A stretch of 64,000 bases of DNA from Candidatus Koribacter versatilis Ellin345 (GTDB taxonomy: Bacteria; Acidobacteriota; Terriglobia; Terriglobales; Acidobacteriaceae), in assembly GCF_000014005.1 (NCBI RefSeq), contig NC_008009.1, positions 5,324,501 through 5,388,500 of the forward strand, read 5' to 3'. The position numbers and the translations under genes are program-made. Shown one piece after another: positions 10,438 to 21,688 of this stretch (positions are counted from its first letter, which is position 1; every line of letters starts with the position of its first letter). Under the pieces are notes generated by a model, which ran no database searches, had not been told where the DNA came from, and saw only the letters and a program-made list of their open reading frames with translations.

Positions 10438-11994
10438 CTACTTCTTCCCGCTATCCACGACCGCCTGCACAATCGCGTCGATCGTCTCAATGGCATGCTT
10501 GTTGGTGAGGTTGTGGTTGTTCGACAGGATCGAGAACACCACGTGCTCGCCCTTCTCGGTAGTTAAATAGCCCGACAACGAATTCACATGGTCGAGAGAA
10601 CCGGTCTTGGCGTGTACGCGGCTTTGCGCGGTCGACTTGGTAAAGCGTTCCACGAGCGAACCGTCCACACCTGCGACGGGCAGCGTATCCTCGAAGGTCG
10701 CGCCCCATGGTTGCTTGTGCGCGTAGGTCAGGAGCTTCACGAACGCGTGCGGCGTGGCGAGGTCCTGCCGTGAAAGACCGCTTCCGTCGTAGAGCGTGTA
10801 TTCCTCGGGACGAATATCGGCGGAGGCGAGGAAGGCCCGCTCAACTTCGAGGCCGCCTTCGATCGTGCCGGCAGTTCCCTTCTCCTTGCCGAGCAAACGC
10901 AGCAGTAATTCGGCGTGAAGGTTCTGGCTGACCTTGTTGATGACTTTGAGATCGGCGGAGAGCGGCTGCGAATCGTACTGTCCGAGCACCAGAGGCAGGC
11001 GTGAAACCGGAGCGGGCGCGCGATCGGCGCCGCCTCCGGCTGAGGCCGTCGCGGTGATGCTGAACGTGGAGAGCGATGCCAACTCGGTGTGCTTGGTCTT
11101 CGGGCGTCCGTATACGGTGACGCCGCGCTTGTCGAGGAGTTCGCGGAAGAGCTTCGCGGTGAAGTCGGCAGGGTCTTCGATGGCAAGCGCTTCGTTAGCG
11201 CCCTGGTCATCGACCGGAATGTTCCCCCACAACGTGAGCTGGTTCGAACCCGGCTCACGGTTGATGTAGATCTTGCGCGGGCCGGTTCCCTGTGGAGTGG
11301 TCATAACGCGGTTGTCCACGCGGTAGTACGCCGGAAACGGAGTGATGTCCACAAAGGCGCGTTCGCCGACGCGATCGGCGGGCTGAATGCTGACGAAGAT
11401 CACGTTGTCATTGACGGTCAGCGCTGATACCGGCGCTCCCCACTCCCAGACAAGGTCATCCTGCGCCCACCCTTCACCGTAGCGCTCGAAGGCGTAGTAG
11501 GAGTCGTCGGCAACGATGTCGCCATCTACGTAGCGAACGCCCTTTTGGACGAGCTGGTCGGCGAGGTTCTCGAGCGCAGCAATCGGCGGTTGCTTACGTT
11601 CGGTGCGCAGGTTGTAGGGCAGAGTACGACCGGAGAGGTTCGGATCGCCGCGACCCACAATGACGAGGTCAGAATCGAGGCGGCCACGCTTGTCGACTGT
11701 GCCTGAGGTCTCGACCGTGGTATGGAAGCGGAAGTCGGGACCGAGCAGCGCGAACGCTGTCGAGGTGGTGAAGAGCTTGGTGTTGGATGCGGGCGTAAAG
11801 AGCTTGTCGCTGTTGCGCGAATAGAGCGTTTTGCCGTTGTCGAGCGAGACGATCTCGATGCCCCAGAATGCGCGTGAGACGTCGGGCGCGGAGAGGACTC
11901 TGTCGATCTTCGACGAGAGTTTGTCGGCCGCAGGCGCGTACAGCGCGATGAGAACGAGGAAGAAGAGAGCCGGAATGGTCCGCGAGCGGGACAT
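10438..11994 (-). CDS. dacB: D-alanyl-D-alanine carboxypeptidase/endopeptidase, peptidase S13 (PBP4)
   Basis: A periplasmic penicillin-binding protein that trims and cleaves peptidoglycan cross-links. A signal peptide (residues 1-23, ending YAPAA) precedes the active-site S70-x-x-K73 in TPASNTKLF. The second box is DGSGLSRQDLA, and the third is HAKTGSLDHVNSLSGYL near the C terminus. Length 518 with the large insert between the first and second motif is typical of S13. The start ATG at 11994 fits the signal peptide. Single gene. Confidence 0.95.
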   Translation of the reverse strand: MSRSRTIPALFFLVLIALYAPAADKLSSKIDRVLSAPDVSRAFWGIEIVSLDNGKTLYSRNSDKLFTPASNTKLFTTSTAFALLGPDFRFHTTVETSGTVDKRGRLDSDLVIVGRGDPNLSGRTLPYNLRTERKQPPIAALENLADQLVQKGVRYVDGDIVADDSYYAFERYGEGWAQDDLVWEWGAPVSALTVNDNVIFVSIQPADRVGERAFVDITPFPAYYRVDNRVMTTPQGTGPRKIYINREPGSNQLTLWGNIPVDDQGANEALAIEDPADFTAKLFRELLDKRGVTVYGRPKTKHTELASLSTFSITATASAGGGADRAPAPVSRLPLVLGQYDSQPLSADLKVINKVSQNLHAELLLRLLGKEKGTAGTIEGGLEVERAFLASADIRPEEYTLYDGSGLSRQDLATPHAFVKLLTYAHKQPWGATFEDTLPVAGVDGSLVERFTKSTAQSRVHAKTGSLDHVNSLSGYLTTEKGEHVVFSILSNNHNLTNKHAIETIDAIVQAVVDSGKK

Positions 11995-12114
11995 ACTGCT
12001 GCTCTGGATTTTACAGCGGAAATAGCTGAGCCGATAGAGGTTCTTCGACTGCGAATCTGGAACGTCTCCCGGATTCGCCGCTCTGAATGACCGGGGGCAT
12101 AGAATCGGAGGCCT

Positions 12115-13032
12115 ATGAGACCGATGTATCAGTGGAATGTCGGCAGCCGCATTGTCGAGTTGGGTAAACGCACGCTCGTTATGGCCGTGCTCAACGTGAC
12201 GCCCGATTCGTTCAGCGATGGCGGGCAGTTCCCGTCGGCGGAAGCGGCGGTCGAGGCCGGGCTGCAGATGATCGCGGACGGCGCGGACATTCTGGACATT
12301 GGTGGAGAGTCGACGCGGCCGGGAGTGAAGGTGGGATCGGACGCCGTGGTCTCAGCCGAGGAGGAACTACGTCGAGTGCTTCCGGTGGTTGAGGGTCTGA
12401 AGAAAGCGCGACCGGAGATATTGATCAGCGCCGATACGTATAAAGCCGAGGTGGCACGGCGCACGGTGACCGCTGGGGCGGAGATCGTCAACGACGTGAG
12501 CGGGATGAGTTGGGATCCGCAGATGATAGGAACCGTTGCGGAATTGGCTTGCGGCGTGGTGGTGATGCATTCACGAGGTACGCCAGAGGACTGGCGAGAT
12601 TTGCCGGCGGAGCCGCGGATCGTGCAGGTCGTGCAGCAGGGCTTACATGAAGCGACACAGAAGGCCATTGCAGCCGGAGTGCACCACGAAAGGATTATCG
12701 TGGATCCGGGCTTCGGATTTGGGAAGCGGCTGGAGAACAACTATCCGCTGCTGGCGAAGTTGGAGGACCTCCACAGCATTGGGTTCCCGCTGATGGTGGG
12801 AGTCTCTCGCAAGAGTTTCCTGGCGAAGACGGCGGGGGCGAAGCTCGCCAGCGAGTTGAAGCCGCTGGAGAGATTGCATCCGTCGATTGCGGCGGCGGTG
12901 ATTGCCGCGATGAAGGGCGCGCATATCGTGCGGGTGCATGATGTGCGACCGACGGTTGAGGCGATGGCGATCGTGGATGCGGTGATGCTGAGCAGCGAGG
13001 ACATGAATCCGTGGTTTGAAGCCTATTCGTAG
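12115..13032 (+). CDS. folP: Dihydropteroate synthase
   Basis: Condenses p-aminobenzoate with 6-hydroxymethyl-dihydropterin diphosphate in folate synthesis; target of sulfonamides. TIM-barrel motifs are in order: AVLNVTPDSFSDGG, DIGGESTRPG, NDVSGM, DPGFGFGK, VGVSRKSFLA and IVRVHDV. Length 305, slightly longer than the usual 270-290 because of a short N-terminal extension MRPMYQWNVGSRIVELG. It stands alone; the photolyase gene follows 85 bases on. No folK or ftsH neighbour. Confidence 0.97.
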   Translation: MRPMYQWNVGSRIVELGKRTLVMAVLNVTPDSFSDGGQFPSAEAAVEAGLQMIADGADILDIGGESTRPGVKVGSDAVVSAEEELRRVLPVVEGLKKARPEILISADTYKAEVARRTVTAGAEIVNDVSGMSWDPQMIGTVAELACGVVVMHSRGTPEDWRDLPAEPRIVQVVQQGLHEATQKAIAAGVHHERIIVDPGFGFGKRLENNYPLLAKLEDLHSIGFPLMVGVSRKSFLAKTAGAKLASELKPLERLHPSIAAAVIAAMKGAHIVRVHDVRPTVEAMAIVDAVMLSSEDMNPWFEAYS

Positions 13033-13117
13033 GAAATAACAGCGCCAACATTTGAACGAAACGAAAGCGCTGCGAAATTCCGCTGGCGCTCAGGTGTGCT
13101 TGCATCACAATGTTTGA

Positions 13118-14542
13118 ATGCCAGCACTGGATGAGTTGCGATCGAATGCGCGTGTGACGGTGCGGCGGGCCGGCGAACCCGCGCCGAAGGGGCGCTGCGT
13201 TGTGTACTGGATGCAGCGCGCGCAGCGGGCATTCGATAATCCGGCGCTCGATGTAGCCGTGCAGGCGGCAAACGCGCTGAAGCTGCCGTGCGTGATCTTC
13301 TTCGCGCCGGTGCCGTTTTATCCGCATGCGAATTTGCGGCATTACGCGTTCCTGCAACAAGGTATTCCTGACATTGCGGAGATGGCGGAGGAACGCGACA
13401 TTGGGTTCGTGCTGCGGCGGTTCCCGGAACATTCGCTGATCAAGTTTTGTGACGAAGTCAAAGCGGCGCTCGTGATCGGCGATGAGAACCCCATGCGTGA
13501 GCTGCGAGAATGGCGCGAGATTGCCGCGAAGAAGCTCAGGGTGCCGCTGTGGACGGTGGATGCCGATGTGATTGTGCCTTCGAAGCTGCTGGGGAAAGAA
13601 CAGTATGCGGCGCGGATTATTCGCCCGCGGCTGAAGGCGCATTTCAAAGAGTTGCTTGTGCCGTGTGAAAACCCAAGAGCGCACGTGAAATGGCATGCGG
13701 CGCGCGGATTGCAGCAGTTGGACTGGCGCGGAACCGAGGACATCACCGAAGGATGGGAGATCGACCGCTCGGTGAAGCCGGTGGATTCGTTTCATGGAGG
13801 AACGCGGGAAGCGCTGCGGCTGCTGGATGAATTCGTGAAGCATGGGTTGACGCGTTATCCCGAACGGCACAATCAGGCGGATGAAAACGGAACGGCGCGG
13901 CTGTCGCCGTATCTGCATTTCGGGCATATTGGGCCGCATACCGTCGCGCTGGCGGTGGAGAAGTCAAAGGTTCCGCGGGAGGCGAAGGACGACTTTCTCG
14001 ACCAGGTAATTACGTGGCGGGAGTTGGCAATCAATATGGTGCACTTCAATCCGTTGTACGACACGCTTGAGTGCGGAGAGAACTGGGCGCACAAGACGCT
14101 CGGTGAACATGCGAAAGATCCGCGGCCGATCCAATACACGCCCAAGCAACTCGAAGCGGCCGAGACGTACGACGATCTCTGGAATGCCGCGCAGTTGCAG
14201 ATGGTGCATGCGGGCTGGATGCACAACTACATGCGGATGTACTGGGCGAAGAAGATCCTGGAGTGGAGCAAATCGCCGCAGGTGGCTTACAACACCGCTG
14301 TGTATTTGAACGACAAGTACTTTCTGGATGGGCGCGATCCGAATGGGTATGCGGGGATTGCGTGGGCTATCGTCGGAAAGTTTGATCGTCCGTGGTTTCC
14401 GCGGCCGATCTTTGGGACGATCCGCTACATGGCGCGCAGTGGAGCGGAAAAGAAGTTCGACGCCGAGAAGTACATTGCGCAGATGTATGCGTTGGCGGGG
14501 AGAGAGCGCGGGAAGGATAAGGAAGCGCCGATGCTTTTTTGA
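13118..14542 (+). CDS. phr: Class II CPD photolyase (deoxyribodipyrimidine photo-lyase)
   Basis: Repairs UV cyclobutane pyrimidine dimers using FADH- and light. The N-terminal alpha/beta domain carries YWMQRAQRAFDNPAL, the class II signature. The FAD-binding helical domain has YLHFGHIGPHTVAL, ITWRELAINMVHF, WMHNYMRMYWAKKI and DGRDPNGYAGIAWAI, all diagnostic of class II rather than class I enzymes. At 474 residues it has a normal length. The gene follows folP on the same strand with an 85-base gap. Confidence 0.95.
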   Translation: MPALDELRSNARVTVRRAGEPAPKGRCVVYWMQRAQRAFDNPALDVAVQAANALKLPCVIFFAPVPFYPHANLRHYAFLQQGIPDIAEMAEERDIGFVLRRFPEHSLIKFCDEVKAALVIGDENPMRELREWREIAAKKLRVPLWTVDADVIVPSKLLGKEQYAARIIRPRLKAHFKELLVPCENPRAHVKWHAARGLQQLDWRGTEDITEGWEIDRSVKPVDSFHGGTREALRLLDEFVKHGLTRYPERHNQADENGTARLSPYLHFGHIGPHTVALAVEKSKVPREAKDDFLDQVITWRELAINMVHFNPLYDTLECGENWAHKTLGEHAKDPRPIQYTPKQLEAAETYDDLWNAAQLQMVHAGWMHNYMRMYWAKKILEWSKSPQVAYNTAVYLNDKYFLDGRDPNGYAGIAWAIVGKFDRPWFPRPIFGTIRYMARSGAEKKFDAEKYIAQMYALAGRERGKDKEAPMLF

Positions 14543-14561
14543 AGGTTCATCGCGAGGATAG

Positions 14562-14608
14562 GGGTCCTTCGACTGCGCAGCGCTTCGCGCTGCTTCGCTA
14601 AGGATGAC
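14562..14608 (-). repeat. Dispersed palindromic repeat, TGTCATCC family
   Basis: On the minus strand it reads GTCATCCTTAGCG, a central stem GCAGCGC/GCGCTGC, then AGTCGAAGGACC. It shares outer ends with the copies in the ribosomal protein operon near 57-60 kb. Confidence 0.75.
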
Positions 14609-14634
14609 CGGGTGGCTATAGCATCCCAGACCGA

Positions 14635-14672
14635 CAGCAGATCCTTCGTCGCTGCGCTCCTCTGGATGACAA
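14635..14672 (-). repeat. Dispersed palindromic repeat, TGTCATCC family
   Basis: On the minus strand it starts TTGTCATCCAGAGGAGCG and ends GGATCTGCTG. It matches the copy at 58561-58600 at 37 of 38 positions by eye. It is only 26 bases from the preceding copy. Confidence 0.8.
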
Positions 14673-14721
14673 GAGAGGCCGATGTGGGTACCGAGAATCG
14701 TTTTGGCTCACGCTGAACGAA

Positions 14722-14760
14722 CTTCCCCACCCTACGCTGCGCGTAGAATGGGGCACCCAA
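14722..14760. repeat. Dispersed palindromic repeat, CCCCACC/GGGGCACCCA family
   Basis: CCCCA and TGGGG arms enclose a CTACGC/GCGTAG stem, followed by GCACCCAAG. The flanks match the hairpin at 17529-17562. It lies just past the 3' end of metX and may act as its terminator. Confidence 0.65.
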
Positions 14761-14768
14761 GTCAAAAA

Positions 14769-17353
<2,585 letters not shown>

Positions 17354-17443
17354 TTAGTCCGTCGCTCCTTGAACCCGCGGCCGGGCACACATGTGCATAC
17401 ACATGGCCATGGTGCTGAGCGGGCTGAAGCTGACGGACAACAT
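17354..17443 (-). CDS. Met/Cys-rich leader peptide of the metYX operon (29 codons)
   Basis: An ATG at 17443 opens a 29-codon frame ending in TAA at 17354-17356. Residues 12-19 read MAMCMHMC: four methionines and two cysteines in eight codons, just where a ribosome should slow when Met- or Cys-tRNA is scarce. No Shine-Dalgarno sequence precedes the ATG, but a promoter predicted immediately upstream would place the transcription start within about three bases of it, so translation may be leaderless. Codons 7-9 and 23-26 contain arms 1 and 2 of the alternative hairpins. Function is inferred, not shown. Confidence 0.75.
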   Translation of the reverse strand: MLSVSFSPLSTMAMCMHMCARPRVQGATD

Positions 17444-17451
17444 AGTCAAAC

Positions 17452-17480
17452 AGTATGCAGAAACCGCAGATGGTTGTCAA
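17452..17480 (-). promoter_or_regulatory. Predicted sigma-70 promoter of metYX
   Basis: On the minus strand TTGACA (17475-17480) is separated by 17 bases from CATACT (17452-17457), a perfect -35 and a 4/6 -10. Start of transcription is expected around 17443-17446, at or just before the leader ATG. Confidence 0.7.
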
Positions 17481-17528
17481 AACCGGAGTTGAAGGTTCAC
17501 TAAAATTTTACTCGATGAAAACGGGAAT

Positions 17529-17562
17529 CCCCACCCTCCCTGTGGGAAGGGTGGGGCACCCA
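17529..17562. repeat. Dispersed palindromic repeat, CCCCACC/GGGGCACCCA family
   Basis: A perfect 9-bp stem CCCCACCCT (17529-17537) with AGGGTGGGG (17548-17556) encloses an inner CCC/GGG and is followed by CACCCA. It sits directly after the stop of the amidohydrolase gene (minus strand) and upstream of the metYX promoter. Confidence 0.7.
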
Positions 17563-17565
17563 GAG

Positions 17566-18855
17566 TTATTTGGTTCCGCCGCCGTATTGGTCGCGGAGGA
17601 TGGTTTGTTTGGTGACCATGGGGACGTCGATACCGCCGATGAAGACGCGTTTTACTTCCGTTTTCACGTCGAGCGGGTCGCCATTCGCGATGACCACGTT
17701 GGCTTGCTTGCCGACGTCGAGCGAGCCGAGTTTGTCGGCTACGCCCCACACTTCGGCAGGATAAAGAGTGATCGCCTTCAGCGCTTCGTCATACGGTAGA
17801 CCAAAGGCAACGGCGTATCCGGCGGCATAGGGCAGGTTGCGCGACTGATGTGCGTCGTACGAGGCGAACAGCACCTTCACGCCACGCTTCTGCAGTTCGG
17901 CGGGTAGCTTGTAAACGGAGTCGTAGCGCTCGTCTTCTTTGGGCATGTCGTAGATGGGGCCGACGATGACCGGGACCTTCAATGCGGCGATCTGGTCGAG
18001 CACTTGCTGCGCGTGGCTCAGGTGGTTCAATACGATCTTCAGCTTGAACTCCTGTGCGAGCGCGATGGCAGCGTCGAATTCGCTGGCCGTGTTGGCCTCG
18101 AGCACTACTGGCTTCTCGCCTTTCAAGTACGGCACGAGCGCTTCCAGTTTGAGGTCGCGCTTGATGTGCTCGCGCTTGTCGGCCGCCTTGGCGTTGTTCT
18201 CATCACCCTTGCGAACATATTCCTGCGCATCAATGAATGTCTGGCGGAGTTGCGCAGCCATGCCCATGCGAGTTTGCGGGAACTTCGCTTTGCTAAAGGA
18301 TTCGTTGCGGCGTTGCGCACCGGTAAAGTTCAGCGGCATCGCGACGTCGCGGCCCAGGATCATGGCATTCGAGTTGGCGCCGTAGAGCTGGATGAACGAA
18401 TCCTGACCGGGCAGCGTGTCCTTATCGTCTGGCGCAACAATGGCATTGGTGATGCCGTTGTAGCGCGTGACCGGGATCAGCGTGCTCTCCGCGTGGAAAC
18501 CGTCGTAGACATGCATATGCGGCATGATCTCGTCGCTGGCTTCCACAAGGTCGTTGGTCATCTCGTCGGCTTGCACTTCGGTGAGACCGAGGTGGGTTTC
18601 CGAATCGATCAAGCCCGGGTAAACTGTGAGGCCCTTACCGTCCATGACCTCGGCGCCCGCGGGAACCTTTACTTCAGCCGCTGCGCCGACTGCGGTGATC
18701 TTCCCGCCGGAGAGAACAATGGTGCCGTTCTCAATGGTGCCGTGCGACACGGTGAGAAGTTTCGCACCTTTGACCACGACGGTCTTCGGAGCAGGCGCGG
18801 ATTGAGCCAGCGTGAAAGCTGACAAGAGAAGCGTGGTACAGATCAGCTTTTTCAT
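17566..18855 (-). CDS. Secreted amidohydrolase-family protein with altered HxH motif
   Basis: A 429-residue protein with signal peptide (ending TLAQSA) and the composite-barrel amidohydrolase fold: VVVKGAKLLTVSHGTIENG at the start and GSLDVGKQANVVIANGDPL near the end. The usual metal motif PGLIDxHxH reads PGLIDSETH, so the first His is Glu. Later candidate ligands are NHLSH and ASYDAH. The ATG follows the upstream gene's TAA with no spacing, and GAGGAGGG precedes it. Second gene of a pair; it may have lost, or changed, metal chemistry. Substrate unknown. Confidence 0.88.
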   Translation of the reverse strand: MKKLICTTLLLSAFTLAQSAPAPKTVVVKGAKLLTVSHGTIENGTIVLSGGKITAVGAAAEVKVPAGAEVMDGKGLTVYPGLIDSETHLGLTEVQADEMTNDLVEASDEIMPHMHVYDGFHAESTLIPVTRYNGITNAIVAPDDKDTLPGQDSFIQLYGANSNAMILGRDVAMPLNFTGAQRRNESFSKAKFPQTRMGMAAQLRQTFIDAQEYVRKGDENNAKAADKREHIKRDLKLEALVPYLKGEKPVVLEANTASEFDAAIALAQEFKLKIVLNHLSHAQQVLDQIAALKVPVIVGPIYDMPKEDERYDSVYKLPAELQKRGVKVLFASYDAHQSRNLPYAAGYAVAFGLPYDEALKAITLYPAEVWGVADKLGSLDVGKQANVVIANGDPLDVKTEVKRVFIGGIDVPMVTKQTILRDQYGGGTK

Positions 18856-20181
18856 TTACTGGCCCTCCTCAGGATCGCTCTTGTAGTTCGGCATACCGTA
18901 GCCTGGCGTCGAGCGGTCGAAGAACAACTGACCGTCGATCCAGACCTTGTCGGCGAGTGCGTAGCTGGAGAGCGGGTAGCTGTTCCAGAGAACCAAGTCG
19001 GCATCTTTGCCGACGTCGATGGAGCCGGTCTTGTCGTCCACGCCGATGATCCACGCCGGATTGATGGTGATCATCTTGATGGCTTCGTCTTCGGTTGCGC
19101 CGCCGTAACGCATGGTCTTTGCGGCTTCCTGATTTAAGCGACGAATGTAATCGTCAGAGTCACTCTTGATCGCCACACGAACGCCGTGACGCATGGCCAT
19201 GGTGGCGTTCCAGGGAATTGCATCGAAGGCTTCGTACTTGTAGCCCCACCAGTCGCTGAAAGTAGCGATAGCGGCGCCGGACTTGGCGATCTCGTCAGGA
19301 ACCTTGTAGGCCTCTAGGGCGTGATGGAAGGCACGAATCTTATAACCGAACTCGTTTGCCAGCGCGATTTCGGTGAGGAATTCGTCAGCGCGGTAAATGT
19401 GGATCTGAACCAGGAGCTTGCCGCGGAGAACGTCGGCGAGGGCTTCGAGCTTCAGGTCGCGATGCGGCATCTTGGCGTCCTTGTCGCCCTTTTGCGCTTT
19501 TGCGTTGTATTCGTCCCACTCGCGGCGGTACTCCTGCGCCTGGATAAAGGCTTCGCGCATGACTTCGAAGTTGCCCATGCGCGTGGAAGGCAGTTGACCT
19601 TTGCTACCGAAGACGCGCTTGGGATTTTCGCCGCTGGCGAACTTAATGGATTGCGGCGCACCAGGGAAGAGCATCTGGTCGCGCGAGAGACCGAACTTGG
19701 TCTTGATCACGACGGCCTGACCACCGATCATGTCGGCCGACCCGTGGAGGAGCAGGGCGGAGGTGACGCCGCCGGCGAGGGCGCGATAGATCTCCTTGTC
19801 GGTGTAGACGAAGGCGTCCTTCATCATCATGTGCGGGACGACGGGGCTGGTGGCTTCGTTGACATCGTCGTCAAGCGCCATGTGCGAGTGTGGGTCGATG
19901 ATGCCGGGGGTAACGAAAGCGCCGTTGACGTCGACGGCTTGTACGCCAGCGGGCGCAGAAACATCGGTACCAACAGCGGCAATCTTGCCGTTTTTTACGT
20001 AAATGGAGCCGTGCTCAATGCGGCCGTGCGAGGCCGTGAGGATGGTGGCGTTCTTGATGACGAATTCGCTGGACTGACTTGCCGGCCCGGCGCTCTGTGC
20101 AGAGAGCGTGGCAGCAAGCATCACCAGCGCAAAGACTAGAAGTAGGGTGCGGGACCATGCGGCCCTCGCGGCTAATGACAT
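18856..20181 (-). CDS. Secreted amidohydrolase-family protein
   Basis: A 441-residue periplasmic amidohydrolase with signal peptide (LLLVFALVMLAATLSAQ). The metal-binding HxH is intact in TPGIIDPHSHMALDDD; AFHHALEA and AIKSDSDDYI provide later ligands, and GSIDVGKDADLVLWNSYPL is the C-terminal strand. I set the start at the ATG at 20181, seven bases after AGGAG; the frame is open further upstream, but there it runs antisense through dtd. Operon partner of the 17566-18855 gene, from which it probably arose by duplication. Confidence 0.9.
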   Translation of the reverse strand: MSLAARAAWSRTLLLVFALVMLAATLSAQSAGPASQSSEFVIKNATILTASHGRIEHGSIYVKNGKIAAVGTDVSAPAGVQAVDVNGAFVTPGIIDPHSHMALDDDVNEATSPVVPHMMMKDAFVYTDKEIYRALAGGVTSALLLHGSADMIGGQAVVIKTKFGLSRDQMLFPGAPQSIKFASGENPKRVFGSKGQLPSTRMGNFEVMREAFIQAQEYRREWDEYNAKAQKGDKDAKMPHRDLKLEALADVLRGKLLVQIHIYRADEFLTEIALANEFGYKIRAFHHALEAYKVPDEIAKSGAAIATFSDWWGYKYEAFDAIPWNATMAMRHGVRVAIKSDSDDYIRRLNQEAAKTMRYGGATEDEAIKMITINPAWIIGVDDKTGSIDVGKDADLVLWNSYPLSSYALADKVWIDGQLFFDRSTPGYGMPNYKSDPEEGQ

Positions 20182-20284
20182 GCGGTGCTCCTTTATATGT
20201 TGCTGACCAGGGAAAGTACTAAACGAGCTACTTACAGATGCCGCCAATTGTAAGCACATTGTCGCAACTGGTAAAACGTTGGGG

Positions 20285-20734
20285 ATGAGAACAGTGGTGC
20301 AGCGCGTTAGCAGGGCGAGCGTGACGGTAGAAGGCCGGATTTCCGGGGCGATTGAGCGTGGCCTGTTAGTGTTGCTCGGCGTGGGGCAGGACGACGCCGA
20401 ATCAGAAGCGGAGTACCTCGCCGAAAAGATCGCTGGACTGCGCATCTTCGAAGATGAAAACGAAAAGATGAATCTGTCGGTGGTGGACGTGGGTGGCGCC
20501 GTGCTGGCGGTATCGCAGTTCACGCTCTACGGCGATGTGCGTAAGGGGAAGCGGCCGAGCTTCGATGCAGCAGCGCGGCCAGAACGGGCGAAGGAACTGT
20601 ACGAGTACTTCGTCGCGCAGATCCGTGCGAAGGGCCTACGCTGTGAGACCGGCGTCTTCCAGGCAATGATGCATGTAGAACTGGTGAATGATGGGCCTGT
20701 GACGATCTTGCTGGATTCGAAGAAGGAGTTCTGA
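20285..20734 (+). CDS. dtd: D-aminoacyl-tRNA deacylase
   Basis: Removes D-amino acids mischarged on tRNA. Motifs: [17 protein letters not shown] at the N terminus, the substrate-pocket [19 protein letters not shown] and the C-terminal [18 protein letters not shown] with the cross-subunit Gly-Pro (here NDGPVT). At 149 residues it has the standard length. The ATG at 20285 is used; a TTG two codons earlier is possible. The next gene's GTG directly abuts the TGA, so the two are probably coupled. Confidence 0.97.
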   Translation: MRTVVQRVSRASVTVEGRISGAIERGLLVLLGVGQDDAESEAEYLAEKIAGLRIFEDENEKMNLSVVDVGGAVLAVSQFTLYGDVRKGKRPSFDAAARPERAKELYEYFVAQIRAKGLRCETGVFQAMMHVELVNDGPVTILLDSKKEF

Positions 20735-21673
20735 GTGCGGCGTCTGCCGCTGATGATCGCGGTGCTGGTGACGGCGCTTTGCGCACTGGCCGGAATTCTT
20801 TACCTGCGAAGTCGCCCGCGCGGGGTTGAGATCGTCTGCATGGCGGTGGATGGGCATGAGATCGGGCTCGGCCTCAAAGATGGCACGGCTGTTGAGATTT
20901 CTCTTCAAGATGGGTCGTTCCGTGAGGAGCGGCGAATAGCGCATTGCAGCGGCGACGGGATGAATGCCCTGAGTTACACGTCTGCGCATGAACTGGTGTG
21001 CAGCGGCGAAAAGCTGCGGACAGTGAGCCGCGGCGGAGCATTGCGTGACCTTCCCATTCCAAGTTCCCTGAGCGGAGGAGCGTTCGGCTCGGCGGCTGAA
21101 TTTCGTGGAGGCCTGGCAGTTATAACGGCGACTGAGAACATACTGATGATTGATGCGTCCGGAGGAATCGAGAAGCAGATCGGCGCGCATACAGCCCTCT
21201 ATGGAGACGTGAAGGCGAGTCGGGATGGCAAGTTCTTGGCGGCCAGTGGGCACACGCCTCATGTCTGGAGTCTGGACCTACTTGAGGAACGTGAGTTCGC
21301 TCACAGCGACTACACTTACGGTCCGGTGGCCTTCAGCGACAGCCGCCTCTATATGGGTAATCAGGATGGCTGTGTATATGAATGGAGTGTCGGCGACTGG
21401 AAGGCGTGGCCGCGCATTTGCATGGAGTCAGGCACGATTTCACAAGTCTCTTTGAGTCCCGACGGAACAGAACTCGCCATGGCTGGACGTGAGGTGGTAC
21501 TGCTGTCCACCGACACCGCGAAATTGGGTGGACGAATTCCGCGTGATGCCCGTGGCGGGCTAGGATTTCTCGACAATTCGAAAGTCCTGACCAGCACAGG
21601 TTCGAGAGTGGAGATGTGGGAGTGCGCCGCAGGAGTGTGTACGCCTAAAGCGGCGATCAATGTTCGCCCATAA
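20735..21673 (+). CDS. Membrane-anchored beta-propeller-like protein
   Basis: Starts with GTG directly after the dtd stop, with AAGGAG six bases before it. An N-terminal anchor (LPLMIAVLVTALCALAGILY) is followed by about 280 residues of repeating beta-strand units, each with a WD40/quinoprotein-like pattern, such as KASRDGKFLAASGHTPHVWS, GPVAFSDSRLYMGNQDGCVY and SLSPDGTELAMAGREVVLLS. No catalytic residues are obvious. Probably an extracytoplasmic scaffold or binding protein; function unknown. Confidence 0.78.
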   Translation: MRRLPLMIAVLVTALCALAGILYLRSRPRGVEIVCMAVDGHEIGLGLKDGTAVEISLQDGSFREERRIAHCSGDGMNALSYTSAHELVCSGEKLRTVSRGGALRDLPIPSSLSGGAFGSAAEFRGGLAVITATENILMIDASGGIEKQIGAHTALYGDVKASRDGKFLAASGHTPHVWSLDLLEEREFAHSDYTYGPVAFSDSRLYMGNQDGCVYEWSVGDWKAWPRICMESGTISQVSLSPDGTELAMAGREVVLLSTDTAKLGGRIPRDARGGLGFLDNSKVLTSTGSRVEMWECAAGVCTPKAAINVRP

Positions 21674-21688
21674 GAATTGAGTGAGTGC

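Noticed and set aside
17354-17443. SAM or other riboswitch in the metYX leader
   Set aside because: No SAM-I, SAM-II, SAM-III or SAM-IV consensus could be fitted; the leader is explained better by the peptide and the four complementary segments. A novel aptamer cannot be excluded without comparative data.
20182-20523. N-terminal extension of the 18856 amidohydrolase
   Set aside because: The extension runs antisense through dtd; AGGAG and a signal peptide support the ATG at 20181.
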